Shown here one piece after another: positions 25,602-34,613 of a stretch of 64,000 nucleotides of DNA. A program made the translations under genes and the position numbers. Source of the stretch: Hyphomicrobium_A sp963745205. GTDB taxonomy: Bacteria > Pseudomonadota > Alphaproteobacteria > Rhizobiales > Hyphomicrobiaceae. Within the stretch, counting starts at the first letter, position 1. Every line of letters begins with the position of its first letter. Location: the NCBI GenBank assembly GCA_963745205.1, contig CAVUWX010000007.1, positions 496,001-560,000 of the forward strand. Reading direction: 5' to 3'. The notes below the pieces were generated by a model that was given only the letters and a program-made list of their open reading frames with translations, was not told the origin of the DNA and did no database searches.

Positions 25602-28349
25602 ATGGATGATTTTGTCGAAGCGTTTGAGTTGAAGGCGCCTGGATCGGAAGTTCCAACCGAAGGCAGCCGCAGGACGGCCTGCGGCTACCCCGGTGAGTTA
25701 TGTGAGTTTGGTGAGTTATTTTCCGGCGAAAAAAAACGCCCGGGGTGCGAGTTCACCCTGCTCAGGAACAATCTGGGCTATGCCACGAAGGTTTTTGACC
25801 TTGATGACAAGGGCCAGCTCCGCAAGCGGTCGGCTGCCAATATCTATGAGGGAGAGGCGGAGCGGGTCACCATCACGGGTCTGGTCGACCTGAAGGAGCT
25901 GATCGAGAACCTGCCCTCGAGCTCCGCGCTCTGCTTTGGAACCGCCGAGAAGGAGAAAGCCCGCCTCCTCACCCAAGAGACCCTTCGGGCGGGCTCCTAC
26001 CCGGATGCGATCGCTCGGGACCGGGACCACTTTTCATTCCGCAAATGCCAACCCGGCATCCTGATGCTGGATTGCGATGCAAGCCCTGGCAAACCTGCCC
26101 TTGATTGGCAGGAGATCGACCAGATCATCGCCCAGATCGTGCCCGGCTGGTCAGAAACCCAGCGTCTCTGGCGTGCCTCCTCATCGGCCTTCATTTACTC
26201 GAGCGAAGGAAGTGAACTGATCGGAAAAGGCGGGTGGCGCTGCTATGTCATGGTGGATGATGCTTGCGCCATTCCTGCCGTCGGGGCCCACATCTATCAG
26301 CGCCTCTGGGATCTTGGTCACGGCTACATCCTCATCTCGAAGGCCGGCCAAGCGCTCAACCGCAGTTTAATCGATGCCTCAGTGTGGCAGCCGGAGCGCG
26401 TCGACTTCGCAGCAGAGCCGGTGCTCGAGAGCGGCTTGGTTCGTCGTGCTCCCGACCCAACATTGCTGGGGTCGGTTCCGCTGTTGGCAACCGCCGGCAT
26501 CAAAGCGCCCTTGACCCTGCGCGAGTGGCGGCAGTCGTCGGAGGTGCTCAAAAAGGCCAAGCAAGACACCGAGCCGCCGCAGGCCGCGGCACGCAAAGCC
26601 TTTGTGGCTGCACACGCCGACATGCTAGCAGCGGAGAAGCTCAACATCTCCGAGAAGCGGCTGCGCGCGCTCTGGGATCGGGCCGTAGAGCATCACGTAT
26701 TGACGAGCGATTTCGTCCTGCACCGCGAAGATGGGAGCACAATCACGGTCGGCGAAGTTCTGGCCGACGCCGACAAGTGGCATCAGGCCCGTTTTGCCGA
26801 TCCTCTCGAGCCCGACTATCGGGGTGACAAGCGGATCGCTTACGCCAATCTCGAGCTCGAGATGGGTAGTGACCCCTACCTCTACAGTCACGCTCACGGC
26901 GGCATCTGCTATCGGCTTGTGCGGGAAGCCGCGGAAATCATTCTCAAGAAGGGAGAACGGCCTCGCGTCTTGGATGCTGCGCTTTCGGTGATCAGGGAGC
27001 GGGGTGACCTTTATGAACGTGGCGGAGAGATGGTGCGCTTGGCCGGCGATACCATCCGGCCCGTTACGGATCCCTGGATGAGCGACTATTACGCTCGCCA
27101 CATCCGTTTTAGCGAAATGAAGTTCGTGGGCGAAGAGTGGATCAAAGTACCGGCCGATCCTCCCGTTTGGCTGTGTCAGCAGACGAATGCCAAATCCGGT
27201 GAACGCGGGATTCGCGAGCTCAACGGCCTCATCACCGCCCCCACCCTGCGTCTTGACGGCTCGATTCTGTCCACCCCCGGCTATGACGCGGCAACCGGTC
27301 TTCTCCTCAAGGGCAGCGGTTGGCCCAAGATTCCCGAAGCCCCCAAGCCTGAAGTTTTGCAGCGGGCCTTCGCTGCCTTGTGGCGGCCGTTTGACAAGTT
27401 CCCGTTCGTCAGCAATGAGGACCGGGGCGTGATGGTTGCCTGCATTCTGACGGCGGTAATCCGGCGCATCCTGCCTCGCGCTCCAGCCTTTAGCTTTGAT
27501 GCGCCTGCGGCCGCTTCCGGCAAGACGCTCTTGGGTCAGTGCATGTTGCGCCTGTGCGGGTCTCCCCCAGACATGGTGCCGGAGTGCCGGGACGAGGAGG
27601 AACTTCGCAAGCGCCTCCTTTCAGCCCTGCGCCAAGGCCGGCCTGGGATTCTCCTCGACAACATCAGGGGCCAGTTCGGCTCGGCCGCCTTGGAAGGGTT
27701 CCTCACCTCGGAGCTTTATACCGATCGCGTGCTGGGCGTATCGCAGATGCTGAGCCTGCCGACCAACGTCCTGTTCCTGATTTCGGGCAACAACTTTCAC
27801 CCCAAGGGCGACCTCTACCGGCGCATCCTGACCGCCCGCATTGACGCCAAGACGGATGCGCCCGAACGGCGCATATTCAAGATCGATCCGCTCGAATATT
27901 GCCATGAACACCGCCAGCGGCTTGTCGCTGCCGCGCTCATCCTCCTGCGGGGGTTCGTTGCTGCCGGCCAACCGCGCACGACCTCGGACAGGTTGGCCTC
28001 CTTTGAGCGGTGGGACGACCTCATCCGGCAAGCCGTCCTTTGGATCGGTGCCCAGGAAATTGCCGATTTGGGTGATCCCACCGCCTGCATCGAGCGGGCC
28101 AAGGATCAGGAACCGGAGCGGCAGAAGCTGGCGGTCATGTGCGATCGTGAGGGTGTTCATGATGTTTGTCCAGATTCCGGCTCGTTGCCATCGGACGAAC
28201 CGGTTGTAGCAAGTCGTCCGTGGGCCATAGACGTCCGGGAGATGGCGCCAGGGCGCGCCCGACCGAAGCACCCAAAAGATTCCGTTGAGAACGCGTCGGT
28301 CATCCACACGGGCCACGCCGCGCGACTTGTTTGGGAGCATCACGCGTAG
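25602..28349 (+). CDS. Element primase-helicase, C-terminus cut by an IS5-type fragment
   Basis: 915 aa as read. The N-terminal half holds an archaeo-eukaryotic-primase-like domain (GILMLDCDASPGKP near residue 150, GWRCYVMVDD near 210). The C-terminal half is a helicase-type ATPase: P-loop APAAASGKTLLGQC at about 632-645, Walker B GRPGILLDN near 680, sensor VLFLISGNNFHPKGD. This protein replicates small integrated elements. Native sequence ends at EPERQKLAVM (about 28138); the remaining 70 residues run antisense through an IS5-type transposase. It carries the GTGAGTT heptamer repeat near its start. Confidence 0.8.
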   Translation: MDDFVEAFELKAPGSEVPTEGSRRTACGYPGELCEFGELFSGEKKRPGCEFTLLRNNLGYATKVFDLDDKGQLRKRSAANIYEGEAERVTITGLVDLKELIENLPSSSALCFGTAEKEKARLLTQETLRAGSYPDAIARDRDHFSFRKCQPGILMLDCDASPGKPALDWQEIDQIIAQIVPGWSETQRLWRASSSAFIYSSEGSELIGKGGWRCYVMVDDACAIPAVGAHIYQRLWDLGHGYILISKAGQALNRSLIDASVWQPERVDFAAEPVLESGLVRRAPDPTLLGSVPLLATAGIKAPLTLREWRQSSEVLKKAKQDTEPPQAAARKAFVAAHADMLAAEKLNISEKRLRALWDRAVEHHVLTSDFVLHREDGSTITVGEVLADADKWHQARFADPLEPDYRGDKRIAYANLELEMGSDPYLYSHAHGGICYRLVREAAEIILKKGERPRVLDAALSVIRERGDLYERGGEMVRLAGDTIRPVTDPWMSDYYARHIRFSEMKFVGEEWIKVPADPPVWLCQQTNAKSGERGIRELNGLITAPTLRLDGSILSTPGYDAATGLLLKGSGWPKIPEAPKPEVLQRAFAALWRPFDKFPFVSNEDRGVMVACILTAVIRRILPRAPAFSFDAPAAASGKTLLGQCMLRLCGSPPDMVPECRDEEELRKRLLSALRQGRPGILLDNIRGQFGSAALEGFLTSELYTDRVLGVSQMLSLPTNVLFLISGNNFHPKGDLYRRILTARIDAKTDAPERRIFKIDPLEYCHEHRQRLVAAALILLRGFVAAGQPRTTSDRLASFERWDDLIRQAVLWIGAQEIADLGDPTACIERAKDQEPERQKLAVMCDREGVHDVCPDSGSLPSDEPVVASRPWAIDVREMAPGRARPKHPKDSVENASVIHTGHAARLVWEHHA
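25689..25729 (+). repeat. GTGAGTT-type heptamer repeat, copy 1 (inside the primase gene)
   Basis: GTGAGTTATGTGAGTTTGGT then GAGTTATTTTCCGG. Related copies at 38178-38212 (inverted) and 38981-39015. In this gene it encodes GELCEFGELF. Confidence 0.75.
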
Positions 28350-28385
28350 AATGTCCCACTCGGTATCGGAAAGCTCATACCGCAT
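28134..28385 (-). mobile_element. IS5-family transposase, N-terminal fragment
   Basis: ATG at 28385: MRYELSDTEWDILRVMLPNK ... RSGAPWRHLPDVYGPRTTCY ... IMNTLTIAHD. This is the DUF4096/insertion-element N-terminus of IS5-family transposases; the DDE domain is gone. The break at about 28134 is also where the primase loses its C-terminus. Confidence 0.85.
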
Positions 28386-28466
28386 GTTTGTGGGCTCCTC
28401 AGACATGAGCCGACAGCATCTCATGCGCCATCCATCGGGCCGCTTGGTGTCCTGTTTTTGGACGAG

Positions 28467-28630
28467 CGTGTTGCAAAACGATTTTGGGAGCCGGACCCGA
28501 TAACTCTGTCGGAACCGGATTCCTCGCGCGAGTCCACGGCCAAACTCGATTCCTCGACGCCTCCTTGCGTGGGGACAAGATTCTATCCGTGCACACGATG
28601 ATCTGAGTACAGATCGAGTTTTGCAACACG
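28467..28630. repeat. 164-bp MITE-like segment bounded by inverted repeats
   Basis: Left arm CGTGTTGCAAAACGAT, right arm ATCGAGTTTTGCAACACG. No coding content inside. Its left arm is at the expected outer end of the IS5-type fragment, so it may be an IS end pair or a short non-autonomous element. Confidence 0.5.
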
Positions 28631-28777
28631 TTCTGGACCTAAGCTGACGTTTGGCGCAAAGGCGAGCCACTTCGCGTTGACCCTGAGCAGACGAAGGTCG
28701 AGGGGCGGAGCTGAACGAGGCTTGTGCCGCTGCCTCTCGGTTCGGCAAGCTCATTGGAGACCCGCCAGCACACAGCA

Positions 28778-29656
28778 TCACTCACGAGTGCCATATGGTT
28801 GCGTTCGGTTGAGTCCCAAGTAGCGTGCGATGCCTCGGCGCAAAAACGAGCTTGGCACCTTGCCGTGGAGGAAATGAGCAATGCGTCCGATGTGACCCAC
28901 AGGCGTGCGGAACGCCGGTCGGCGAGCCTCAAGCACGTTCGCGATCGCCACCGCCACATCCCGAGCATCCCCGCCTCGTTTAGCCACGTACGCCTCGCCA
29001 GCGCGGAAGACGTGCTGCACCCAGTGGCGATATGCGCTACTCTCGGGGCAGATGCGCGGTGATTTCTGCCAGATCTCCGTGATGTAGGGTCCGGGCTCCA
29101 CAAGCATGACCTCGATGCCGAAGGGGCCGAGCTCGTGGCACATGGCCTCCGCCCAGCCCTCGATCGCCCACTTCGACGCGCAGTAGATGGAGTTCGCGGG
29201 CTCACCGATGAATGCCGAGTCGCTCGACACGATGAGAATGCGTCCCGCTCGCTGCGCACGGAAGGTCGGCAGAAGCGCGCGCGTCAAGTCGAGCACTCCG
29301 AAGAAATTGGTTTCCATTACGCGGCGCACCTCCGTCTCGGGTAGATCCTCGAAGGCGCCGCCGGCAGCCACGCCGGCATTGTGCACAACTGCATCGAGCC
29401 GGCCGCCCGATGCGGTGAGCACCGTCGCTACCGCCTCCCGCACGGATGCGGGCTCGGCCACGTTTAGCTGGACAATATCGACTTTGCTCTGCACGTGAGC
29501 GCCCTCGAGCGCCGCTTCGAGTGGGCCCCTGCGGCCCAGATCGCGCATGGTTGCGAGCACGCGCCAGCCCCGGCTTGCAAGCTCCACCGTGGCCAAGAGC
29601 CCGAAGCCAGAGGAAGTTCCAGTAACCAGGGCCGTCTGCATCGCTTGGCTCGTCAT
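28778..29656 (-). CDS. Short-chain dehydrogenase/reductase
   Basis: 292 aa. Rossmann motif TGTSSGFG near residue 13, NNAG variant HNAGVAAGGAFE, active-site Ser (LIVSSDSAF) and YCASKWAIEG (YxxxK). NAD(P)H-dependent oxidoreductase of unknown substrate. Followed upstream, on the same strand, by the epimerase-like gene (162 bp gap), so both may act on one compound. Confidence 0.92.
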   Translation of the reverse strand: MTSQAMQTALVTGTSSGFGLLATVELASRGWRVLATMRDLGRRGPLEAALEGAHVQSKVDIVQLNVAEPASVREAVATVLTASGGRLDAVVHNAGVAAGGAFEDLPETEVRRVMETNFFGVLDLTRALLPTFRAQRAGRILIVSSDSAFIGEPANSIYCASKWAIEGWAEAMCHELGPFGIEVMLVEPGPYITEIWQKSPRICPESSAYRHWVQHVFRAGEAYVAKRGGDARDVAVAIANVLEARRPAFRTPVGHIGRIAHFLHGKVPSSFLRRGIARYLGLNRTQPYGTRE

Positions 29657-29817
29657 GGTGTTGGATAGTCGGGAGGATCAGAGGTGTCCTCGGAAAAGTG
29701 CGCAACCTCGCCAGCGACGCTACCGTCCCGGAGCTTAGAACGTCCTCTGCAAGGCGCACGGTTTCCAGGTTGGCCGGAGCGGTGAGTGGGAAGGAGGTGG
29801 CGCCGCACTTTTGGCTG

Positions 29818-31263
29818 CTAATCTTGGTCTGGTTGCGAGGCAACAGACAGAGCGGACAGCACGCCAAAGCCGATGCACCATCCGTTGACCGTCATCTCGA
29901 GGATAGTGGCGAGGGAGAATGGAGAATATAGCCGGTTGAGAACGTTGAAGCTAATGTCCAAAGTTCCGAGAAAGAGAAGACCGCCAGAGCAAACCAGCGA
30001 CAAGGCGCGACCGCGACTCCGTCGCATCCCATCCTCGCTAAACAGCCATGTCCCGGCCCTCATGAATGCGAGCGCGAGAATGATGTCGGGAACCGTAAAG
30101 CTGTGCTGGAACACGAAATAGCCGAACGGGGGATCTGCCGGCGCAAGTCCCACGGTGAAAAATAGTAGCCAGTACGCGAGCAGACCCGCGGCGGTAAGCA
30201 GTTGCAGCCGCGCAATGGTTTTCAGCGGCACGCGTCTCGGCTGGTTGATGCTTCCCGTTGCTTCACCACCGCGGGTCGTGGACTTGTGCGCGCCGGCGCC
30301 CTCCCCGGCGCGGCTCCTTGCCGACAAAAAGCGATCTATGCCTTCCGCCAGCGCCATTGGTTTCCAGGACAGTTCCCGAATAGCTTTTTCGGAGCTCGGT
30401 TCCCACCCTTTCGTGAGGTAATCGATCTGGACAGCGGAGGCGAAAGGTTTGACGCTGATCAGCCTCGATGCCAATTCGAGGATCGATACACCAAGCTTCG
30501 TGATCGACACGGGCATGGTGATGGGAACGTATGACGCGACGCGGGCGCGCATCGTTCGCGCGATCTCGTCCAAGCTTGTCATTTGATCGCTCACGATGTA
30601 GGCGCCCCGGTTCCCGATGGATTTGATGGTCGCGTCAGCGAGCGAGCTGACATGAACGATCGGAAATCGCGTCTTGGTGATGAACGGCACCTTGTGCCAA
30701 TTGCCTGAGACAAGGTTTTCCATGAACTCGGTTATGCCACTACCGGTGTTCAACCCTCCGAACACGGCCGCGGGATGTATGCTCGTTAGCCTGACGCCGT
30801 TCCTCTCCGCGAAATCCATGGCTGACCGATAGGCCCGCACCATCGATTGAAAATAGGGAGTCATATGACTCTCGTCTGCGATCGGCTGCGTTTCGTCGAT
30901 CCGGTCATTGACGTTCTCGAACACCTCGTAGGTCGAGATGTACGTCAGGCCGTGCACGTCCGATTTGCGCAGCTCTTCCAGGAACGTTCTAAGCAGCGCG
31001 CAATTTACCTTCTCGAATATCTCGTGATCGAATGTGAATTGCTCGGGCAGCCCGATCCCGTAAATCACGTAGTTGGCATCCAGCATGGCTGTCCGGAACG
31101 CATCGCCCGAGAATTCCGGATACTGAATCACCCGCACGTTATCGGGGAACCGCAAGTCGCGCGCATTCCTGACCATGATTGAAACATCGTGCTCGGTGCG
31201 CGCTAGCGCTTCTGTCAGCGCATAACCGATCTGTCCCGTTGCGCCCAGGATCAGGATCTTCAT
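29818..31263 (-). CDS. NAD-dependent epimerase/dehydratase fused to a membrane domain
   Basis: 481 aa. Extended SDR domain: MKILILGATGQIGYALTEAL (GxxGxxG), middle YISTYEVFENV, and YFQSMVRAYRSAMDFAE in place of a canonical YxxxK. From residue about 345 come four hydrophobic segments (LLTAAGLLAYWLLFFTVGLA, PDIILALAFMRAGTWLF, LVCSGGLLFLGTLDISF, MTVNGWCIGFGVLSALSVAS), giving a membrane-bound enzyme. The fusion is unusual. No regulon site is upstream. Confidence 0.85.
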   Translation of the reverse strand: MKILILGATGQIGYALTEALARTEHDVSIMVRNARDLRFPDNVRVIQYPEFSGDAFRTAMLDANYVIYGIGLPEQFTFDHEIFEKVNCALLRTFLEELRKSDVHGLTYISTYEVFENVNDRIDETQPIADESHMTPYFQSMVRAYRSAMDFAERNGVRLTSIHPAAVFGGLNTGSGITEFMENLVSGNWHKVPFITKTRFPIVHVSSLADATIKSIGNRGAYIVSDQMTSLDEIARTMRARVASYVPITMPVSITKLGVSILELASRLISVKPFASAVQIDYLTKGWEPSSEKAIRELSWKPMALAEGIDRFLSARSRAGEGAGAHKSTTRGGEATGSINQPRRVPLKTIARLQLLTAAGLLAYWLLFFTVGLAPADPPFGYFVFQHSFTVPDIILALAFMRAGTWLFSEDGMRRSRGRALSLVCSGGLLFLGTLDISFNVLNRLYSPFSLATILEMTVNGWCIGFGVLSALSVASQPDQD

Positions 31264-31519
31264 CCAGCTGCTCCCGCTTAAGCCCGATAAACTGCAGTCC
31301 CCGCGTTGATCAGCGCGGGCGGCGAGACGGACGCGGCCGACACGTCAAGCAGAGGAGCATAACTTACATAGGCTGCCTGCTCCAATGCAGCAGGGCCACA
31401 TAAAGACCCGTCTTGACCCTTTGGCGGCCTCAGTCGAACGCCCATCGACGGCCGCTTTCGGACTTAGAGCAGAAGCGGATGTTTATGAGTTCACGGCCTA
31501 GTTCGTCCGCTTGTGGGTG

Positions 31520-31618
31520 TTAGCGGCCACCGGAAATGCCGCCCTGTCTACCAGCTTCGGCCGGATGCGGGAGAACGACAGTCCCCGACACAAGAGTGAC
31601 AAGCATCAAGGTCTTCAT
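31520..31618 (-). CDS. Tiny exported peptide, family copy G
   Basis: 32 aa: signal peptide MKTLMLVTLVSGTVVLPH, cleavage after AEA, mature GRQGGISGGR (10 residues, the shortest). Promoter and type II leader as in copies D, I and J; ribosome site TAGGAGAACTACCC. No family terminator; the GTTTATGAGTTCACG...CCTAG segment just downstream recurs at 13571. Confidence 0.7.
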   Translation of the reverse strand: MKTLMLVTLVSGTVVLPHPAEAGRQGGISGGR

Positions 31619-31672
31619 GGGTAGTTCTCCTAAGGTTTGCGATCAGCATCGGGGATCGATGCCCTAGACCGC

Positions 31673-31714
31673 AAGCTACCCGTGCCGCCGTGGGGCGCTG
31701 TGAGGATTGCCACA
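31673..31714 (-). promoter_or_regulatory. CRP-like class II promoter, copy G
   Basis: TGTGGCAATCCTCACA (31714-31699), 20 bp, TAGCTT (31678-31673); 81 bp to the ATG. Confidence 0.75.
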
Positions 31715-31804
31715 CGAGACAAAAGATAGCAGCGAAAATTGAGCCCCGCCGGAGTGAACCAGCGGGGCTTAATGATGCATGGGGCCTTAGGAGGGCTGCT
31801 CGCT

Positions 31805-32152
31805 TCAATTCGCGGCAACCGTCGTCTGCAATTCGATAGTCATCGCCTGCGCATCTGCTTGGCAAGCGAACTGCAACGCGTTTTCGTCATCGAGCTGGCG
31901 GTGCATCGAGTTGTTGGCTTCGACTACGTCCTCGAAGCGAGCCGGTGCGTAGGCGATCTTGTCCGTAAACATTAGGACGACCTTGCAGGTGCCTTTGTCG
32001 GCCGTGAAATAGGCCACGGCGTCCTTGGTGTCCGTGTGGAAGCTGACGGCCTGTAAGGGCTTCACGGTCTCGGCGGCCTGAGCGGCCGTGAGGTAGCCGA
32101 GGGAGAGAGTAGAGAGCGTGGCGGCAACGATGATGTTCTTAATCGGGTTCAT
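31805..32152 (-). CDS. MKPLQAVSF-family small exported protein
   Basis: 115 aa: signal peptide MNPIKNIIVAATLSTLSLGY, cleavage after AQA, mature part about 89 residues starting AETVKPLQAVSFHTDTKDAV, with two cysteines (GTCKVVLMF and QFACQADAQAMTI) that could form a disulfide. Paralogues: 58031-58420 (intact) and 21766-22064 (decayed). All lie under or near regulon promoters. Function unknown. Confidence 0.85.
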   Translation of the reverse strand: MNPIKNIIVAATLSTLSLGYLTAAQAAETVKPLQAVSFHTDTKDAVAYFTADKGTCKVVLMFTDKIAYAPARFEDVVEANNSMHRQLDDENALQFACQADAQAMTIELQTTVAAN

Positions 32153-32211
32153 GGCAGTGCTCCTATGATTTGGTTGTGCATCTTCCCGGCTGGGTTTGAT
32201 GCGATGGGTGG

Positions 32212-32254
32212 ATCATGAAGCCTTCTGACCAGACGCGCTGTGAGGTTTGCCACA
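32212..32254 (-). promoter_or_regulatory. CRP-like class II promoter of the MKPLQAVSF protein
   Basis: TGTGGCAAACCTCACA (32254-32239), 21 bp, CATGAT (32217-32212); 87 bp to the start. The same CATGAT hexamer is used by the paralogue at 58420. Confidence 0.7.
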
Positions 32255-32318
32255 CGGGGAAAAATCACCGGAGGGGCTAGCGGTATCTGGCTGAAATCTG
32301 GCAGCGAGAAAAAACAAA

Positions 32319-32350
32319 CGCGGCCCCAGGTCCAAGACCTGAGGCCGCGT
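32319..32350 (-). terminator. Peptide-family terminator, copy I
   Basis: CGCGGCCTCAGGTC...GGGGCCGCG followed by TTTGTTTTTTC on the reverse strand. Confidence 0.75.
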
Positions 32351-32366
32351 GGTCTCGTTTGTCAGC

Positions 32367-32492
32367 TTAGCGGCCCTGGTACGTCGGGGGGATGTTTGTG
32401 TGTTTGCCACCAGCCTCTGCCGTCTGAGAGGCCACGACGACGCCCGACACGGCGGTCAGGGCGAGCATGGCGGTGAGGATCAAGGTCTTCAT
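32367..32492 (-). CDS. Tiny exported peptide, family copy I
   Basis: 41 aa: signal peptide MKTLILTAMLALTAVSGVVV, cleavage after AEA, mature GGKHTNIPPTYQGR (14 residues, Gly-Arg end). The GGCCGCTAAGCTGACAAACG flank is identical to the copies 20 kb away. Type II leader (GGCATCGATCCCCGATGCC), ribosome site TGGAGACTTCCC. Confidence 0.8.
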   Translation of the reverse strand: MKTLILTAMLALTAVSGVVVASQTAEAGGKHTNIPPTYQGR

Positions 32493-32546
32493 GGGAAGTC
32501 TCCATTAAGGTTGTGATCGGCATCGGGGATCGATGCCCATGACCGG

Positions 32547-32589
32547 AACCTACCCATGTCGCTCAGCAGGCGCTGTGAGGATTGCCACA
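32547..32589 (-). promoter_or_regulatory. CRP-like class II promoter, copy I
   Basis: TGTGGCAATCCTCACA (32589-32574), 21 bp, TAGGTT (32552-32547); 82 bp to the ATG. Confidence 0.75.
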
Positions 32590-32619
32590 CCGACAAAAGT
32601 TCTTTGACTGAGATAGCTC

Positions 32620-32655
32620 AGCCCCGCCGGAGCGATCCGAGCGGGGCTTTTTGCG
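32620..32655 (-). terminator. Bidirectional-type terminator between copies I and J
   Basis: AGCCCCGC...GCGGGGCT stem, with AAAAAGCCCCGC on one side. It follows copy J in the reading direction. Confidence 0.65.
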
Positions 32656-32674
32656 TGATCGCCGTGATGTGGGC

Positions 32675-32809
32675 TTAGCGGCCTGCGCATCCCTTGGGGC
32701 AGTATATGACAGGTCCGCAGCTGCCGCACGCCGCTGCCGGCTGTGAGGCGACGACAACGCCCGACACAGCGGTGAGGGCGAGCATGGCGGTGAGGATGAA
32801 CGTCTTCAT
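32675..32809 (-). CDS. Tiny exported peptide, family copy J (four cysteines)
   Basis: 44 aa: signal peptide MKTFILTAMLALTAVSGVVV, cleavage after PAAA, mature CGSCGPVIYCPKGCAGR with two CxxC-like pairs and the Gly-Arg end. The Cys-first mature peptide could be disulfide-linked or bind metal. The upstream halves of copies I and J are nearly identical, a recent duplication; the mature parts differ completely. Confidence 0.8.
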   Translation of the reverse strand: MKTFILTAMLALTAVSGVVVASQPAAACGSCGPVIYCPKGCAGR

Positions 32810-32863
32810 GGGTGGTCTCCATTAAGGTTGTGATCGGCATCGGGGATCGATGCCCATGACCGG

Positions 32864-32906
32864 AACCTACTCAGGTCGCCCTGCCGCCGCTGTGAGGATT
32901 GCCACA
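32864..32906 (-). promoter_or_regulatory. CRP-like class II promoter, copy J
   Basis: TGTGGCAATCCTCACA (32906-32891), 21 bp, TAGGTT (32869-32864); 82 bp to the ATG. Confidence 0.75.
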
Positions 32907-33092
32907 CCCGAAAGAATGAAGCCCCGCCGGAGCGATCCGACCGGCGTTCTTCTCTTTCTCGCCATCGCCGCCGCTTCCCTGAGCGACCCCGTTTTCTCTG
33001 AGCCTTGACCCTTGCATTCCCGGCTCCTATGTGCTACCTTTTTCTCAGATAGGGTATCGTAATTCAGCTATAGCGTCAGGAAAGACGGGCCA

Positions 33093-33818
33093 ATGGCCAG
33101 GAAGAAGACCCCAGCCGTCGCGTACATTCGGACGAGCTCGGCAGCCAATGTCGGTTCCGACCGGGACAGCGACAAGCGGCAGCGCGAGGCCATTGCCGGC
33201 TTCGCCAAGCGCGCCGGCTTTGAGATCGTTGACGAGTTCTACGATGCAGCCGTGAGCGGCGCCGATCCGATCGAGGGGCGGCGTGGCTTTGCGGCCCTGC
33301 TCGATCGCATCGAGGGCAATGGCGTGCGCACCGTCATTGTCGAGGACGCCAGCCGCTTTGCTCGCGAATTGGTCACGCAAGAGCTTGGAGTGCTGACCCT
33401 GATCAAGCGCCAGGTGCGCGTGCTCACCGCCTCGGGCGACGACCTGACGGACAGTGACGACCCGAGCCGCAAGATGATGCGCCAGATCGCCGGCGCCTTC
33501 GCCGAGTATGAAAAGGCCCGCCTGGTCGGCAAGCTCCGCCACGCGCGCGAGCGCATCCGTAAGGACCGTGGCAAGTGTGAGGGACGCAAGTCGCTTGCCG
33601 AGACCAAGCCTGACGCCGTCGCACTCGCCAAGCGGCTGCACCGTGCGAGCCCAAAGACCGGGGAGCGCATGAGCTGGCGCCGCATCAGCGCCGAGCTCGC
33701 CGGAGCTGGCCATCTCAACGAGCTTGGCCGCCCCTACAATTCCAAGAGCATCGGGGCGATGCTTGGGCTGGTCGTGCGGCACCCCCAGCGGGGCAAGAAG
33801 GAGCAGGCCGACCTGTGA
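33093..33818 (+). CDS. Serine recombinase (resolvase family)
   Basis: 241 aa. Resolvase N-terminal domain with AYIRTSSAANVGSDRDS (catalytic Ser), EDASRFAREL, and AEYEKARLVGKLRHARERIR leading into a DNA-binding tail (SWRRISAELAGAGHLNELGR). It probably catalysed movement of the gene cluster that follows. No obvious res site seen. Confidence 0.9.
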   Translation: MARKKTPAVAYIRTSSAANVGSDRDSDKRQREAIAGFAKRAGFEIVDEFYDAAVSGADPIEGRRGFAALLDRIEGNGVRTVIVEDASRFARELVTQELGVLTLIKRQVRVLTASGDDLTDSDDPSRKMMRQIAGAFAEYEKARLVGKLRHARERIRKDRGKCEGRKSLAETKPDAVALAKRLHRASPKTGERMSWRRISAELAGAGHLNELGRPYNSKSIGAMLGLVVRHPQRGKKEQADL

Positions 33819-33884
33819 TGCAAGTAAGCTCGGCGAGGTACGTCACTAACCCAATTGATTTCGGCAAATAAGCAAGGGGCCTAG

Positions 33885-34535
33885 ATGGGCGGACGGGGAA
33901 GCGGATGGCAGGATAGCTCGGCGCCGCTCGTGGAGCGCTGCGAGAAGATCGACCTTGCCGATCTGAAGAAGCACAGGGCCACGCTCGAGGAACGCGAAGG
34001 CGTGGTGCTCAAGTCAGCAAGCTCGGCGCTGATTCATCTTCGCTATCCAGGCCTGCGTCTGCGCTACTGGGTGCGGCACCCGGATGGCGGGGAGTTCTAT
34101 CTCGACGAGGTGGTGCCGTTCGCTTACACGCCGACGCAGTTCGGTGGCCGGCGGCAATGGCTCAAGTGCCCACACTGTAAGCGCCGCGTGCGGATACTCT
34201 ACGGAGGGAAGCGAAAGCTGTTTCGCTGCCGTAAATGTTACGGGCTCGCGTACCGGTCGACGCACCTGAACTGGCACGAGCGTGCGGACACTCAAGCCGA
34301 CAAGCTGGCGCTGAAAATCTGCGGCGGCGATCGTGACCTGTACGACGGGGAGACGTTTCCAGAAAAGCCGAAACGCATGCGCTGGACGACGTACTGTCGC
34401 CTCGAGGAGCGCTTTTACGACCTCAAGGACCTGTGGGCAGGCGGGATGATGGCGAACATTATGAGGTTCTCCCCCGATGCCGAGCTCGCGGCGAAGTGGG
34501 CCCCTTACAGAGGTCCTCCCCGAAGATGGCCCTGA
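33885..34535 (+). CDS. Zinc-ribbon hypothetical protein of mobile elements
   Basis: 216 aa. A central zinc ribbon WLKCPHCKRRVRILYG ... FRCRKCYGLAYRSTHLNW (Cys pairs 20 residues apart) between a beta-rich N-half and a helical C-half. Common next to recombinases in alphaproteobacterial islands; role unknown. Confidence 0.75.
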   Translation: MGGRGSGWQDSSAPLVERCEKIDLADLKKHRATLEEREGVVLKSASSALIHLRYPGLRLRYWVRHPDGGEFYLDEVVPFAYTPTQFGGRRQWLKCPHCKRRVRILYGGKRKLFRCRKCYGLAYRSTHLNWHERADTQADKLALKICGGDRDLYDGETFPEKPKRMRWTTYCRLEERFYDLKDLWAGGMMANIMRFSPDAELAAKWAPYRGPPRRWP

Positions 34536-34613
34536 GCTCGTCGGCTCTCTAGCCAATGGCACGGTGAAAAAGAACAGGCCCGCTCGGAGAGATCCGGGCG
34601 GGCCGTTGGCGTT

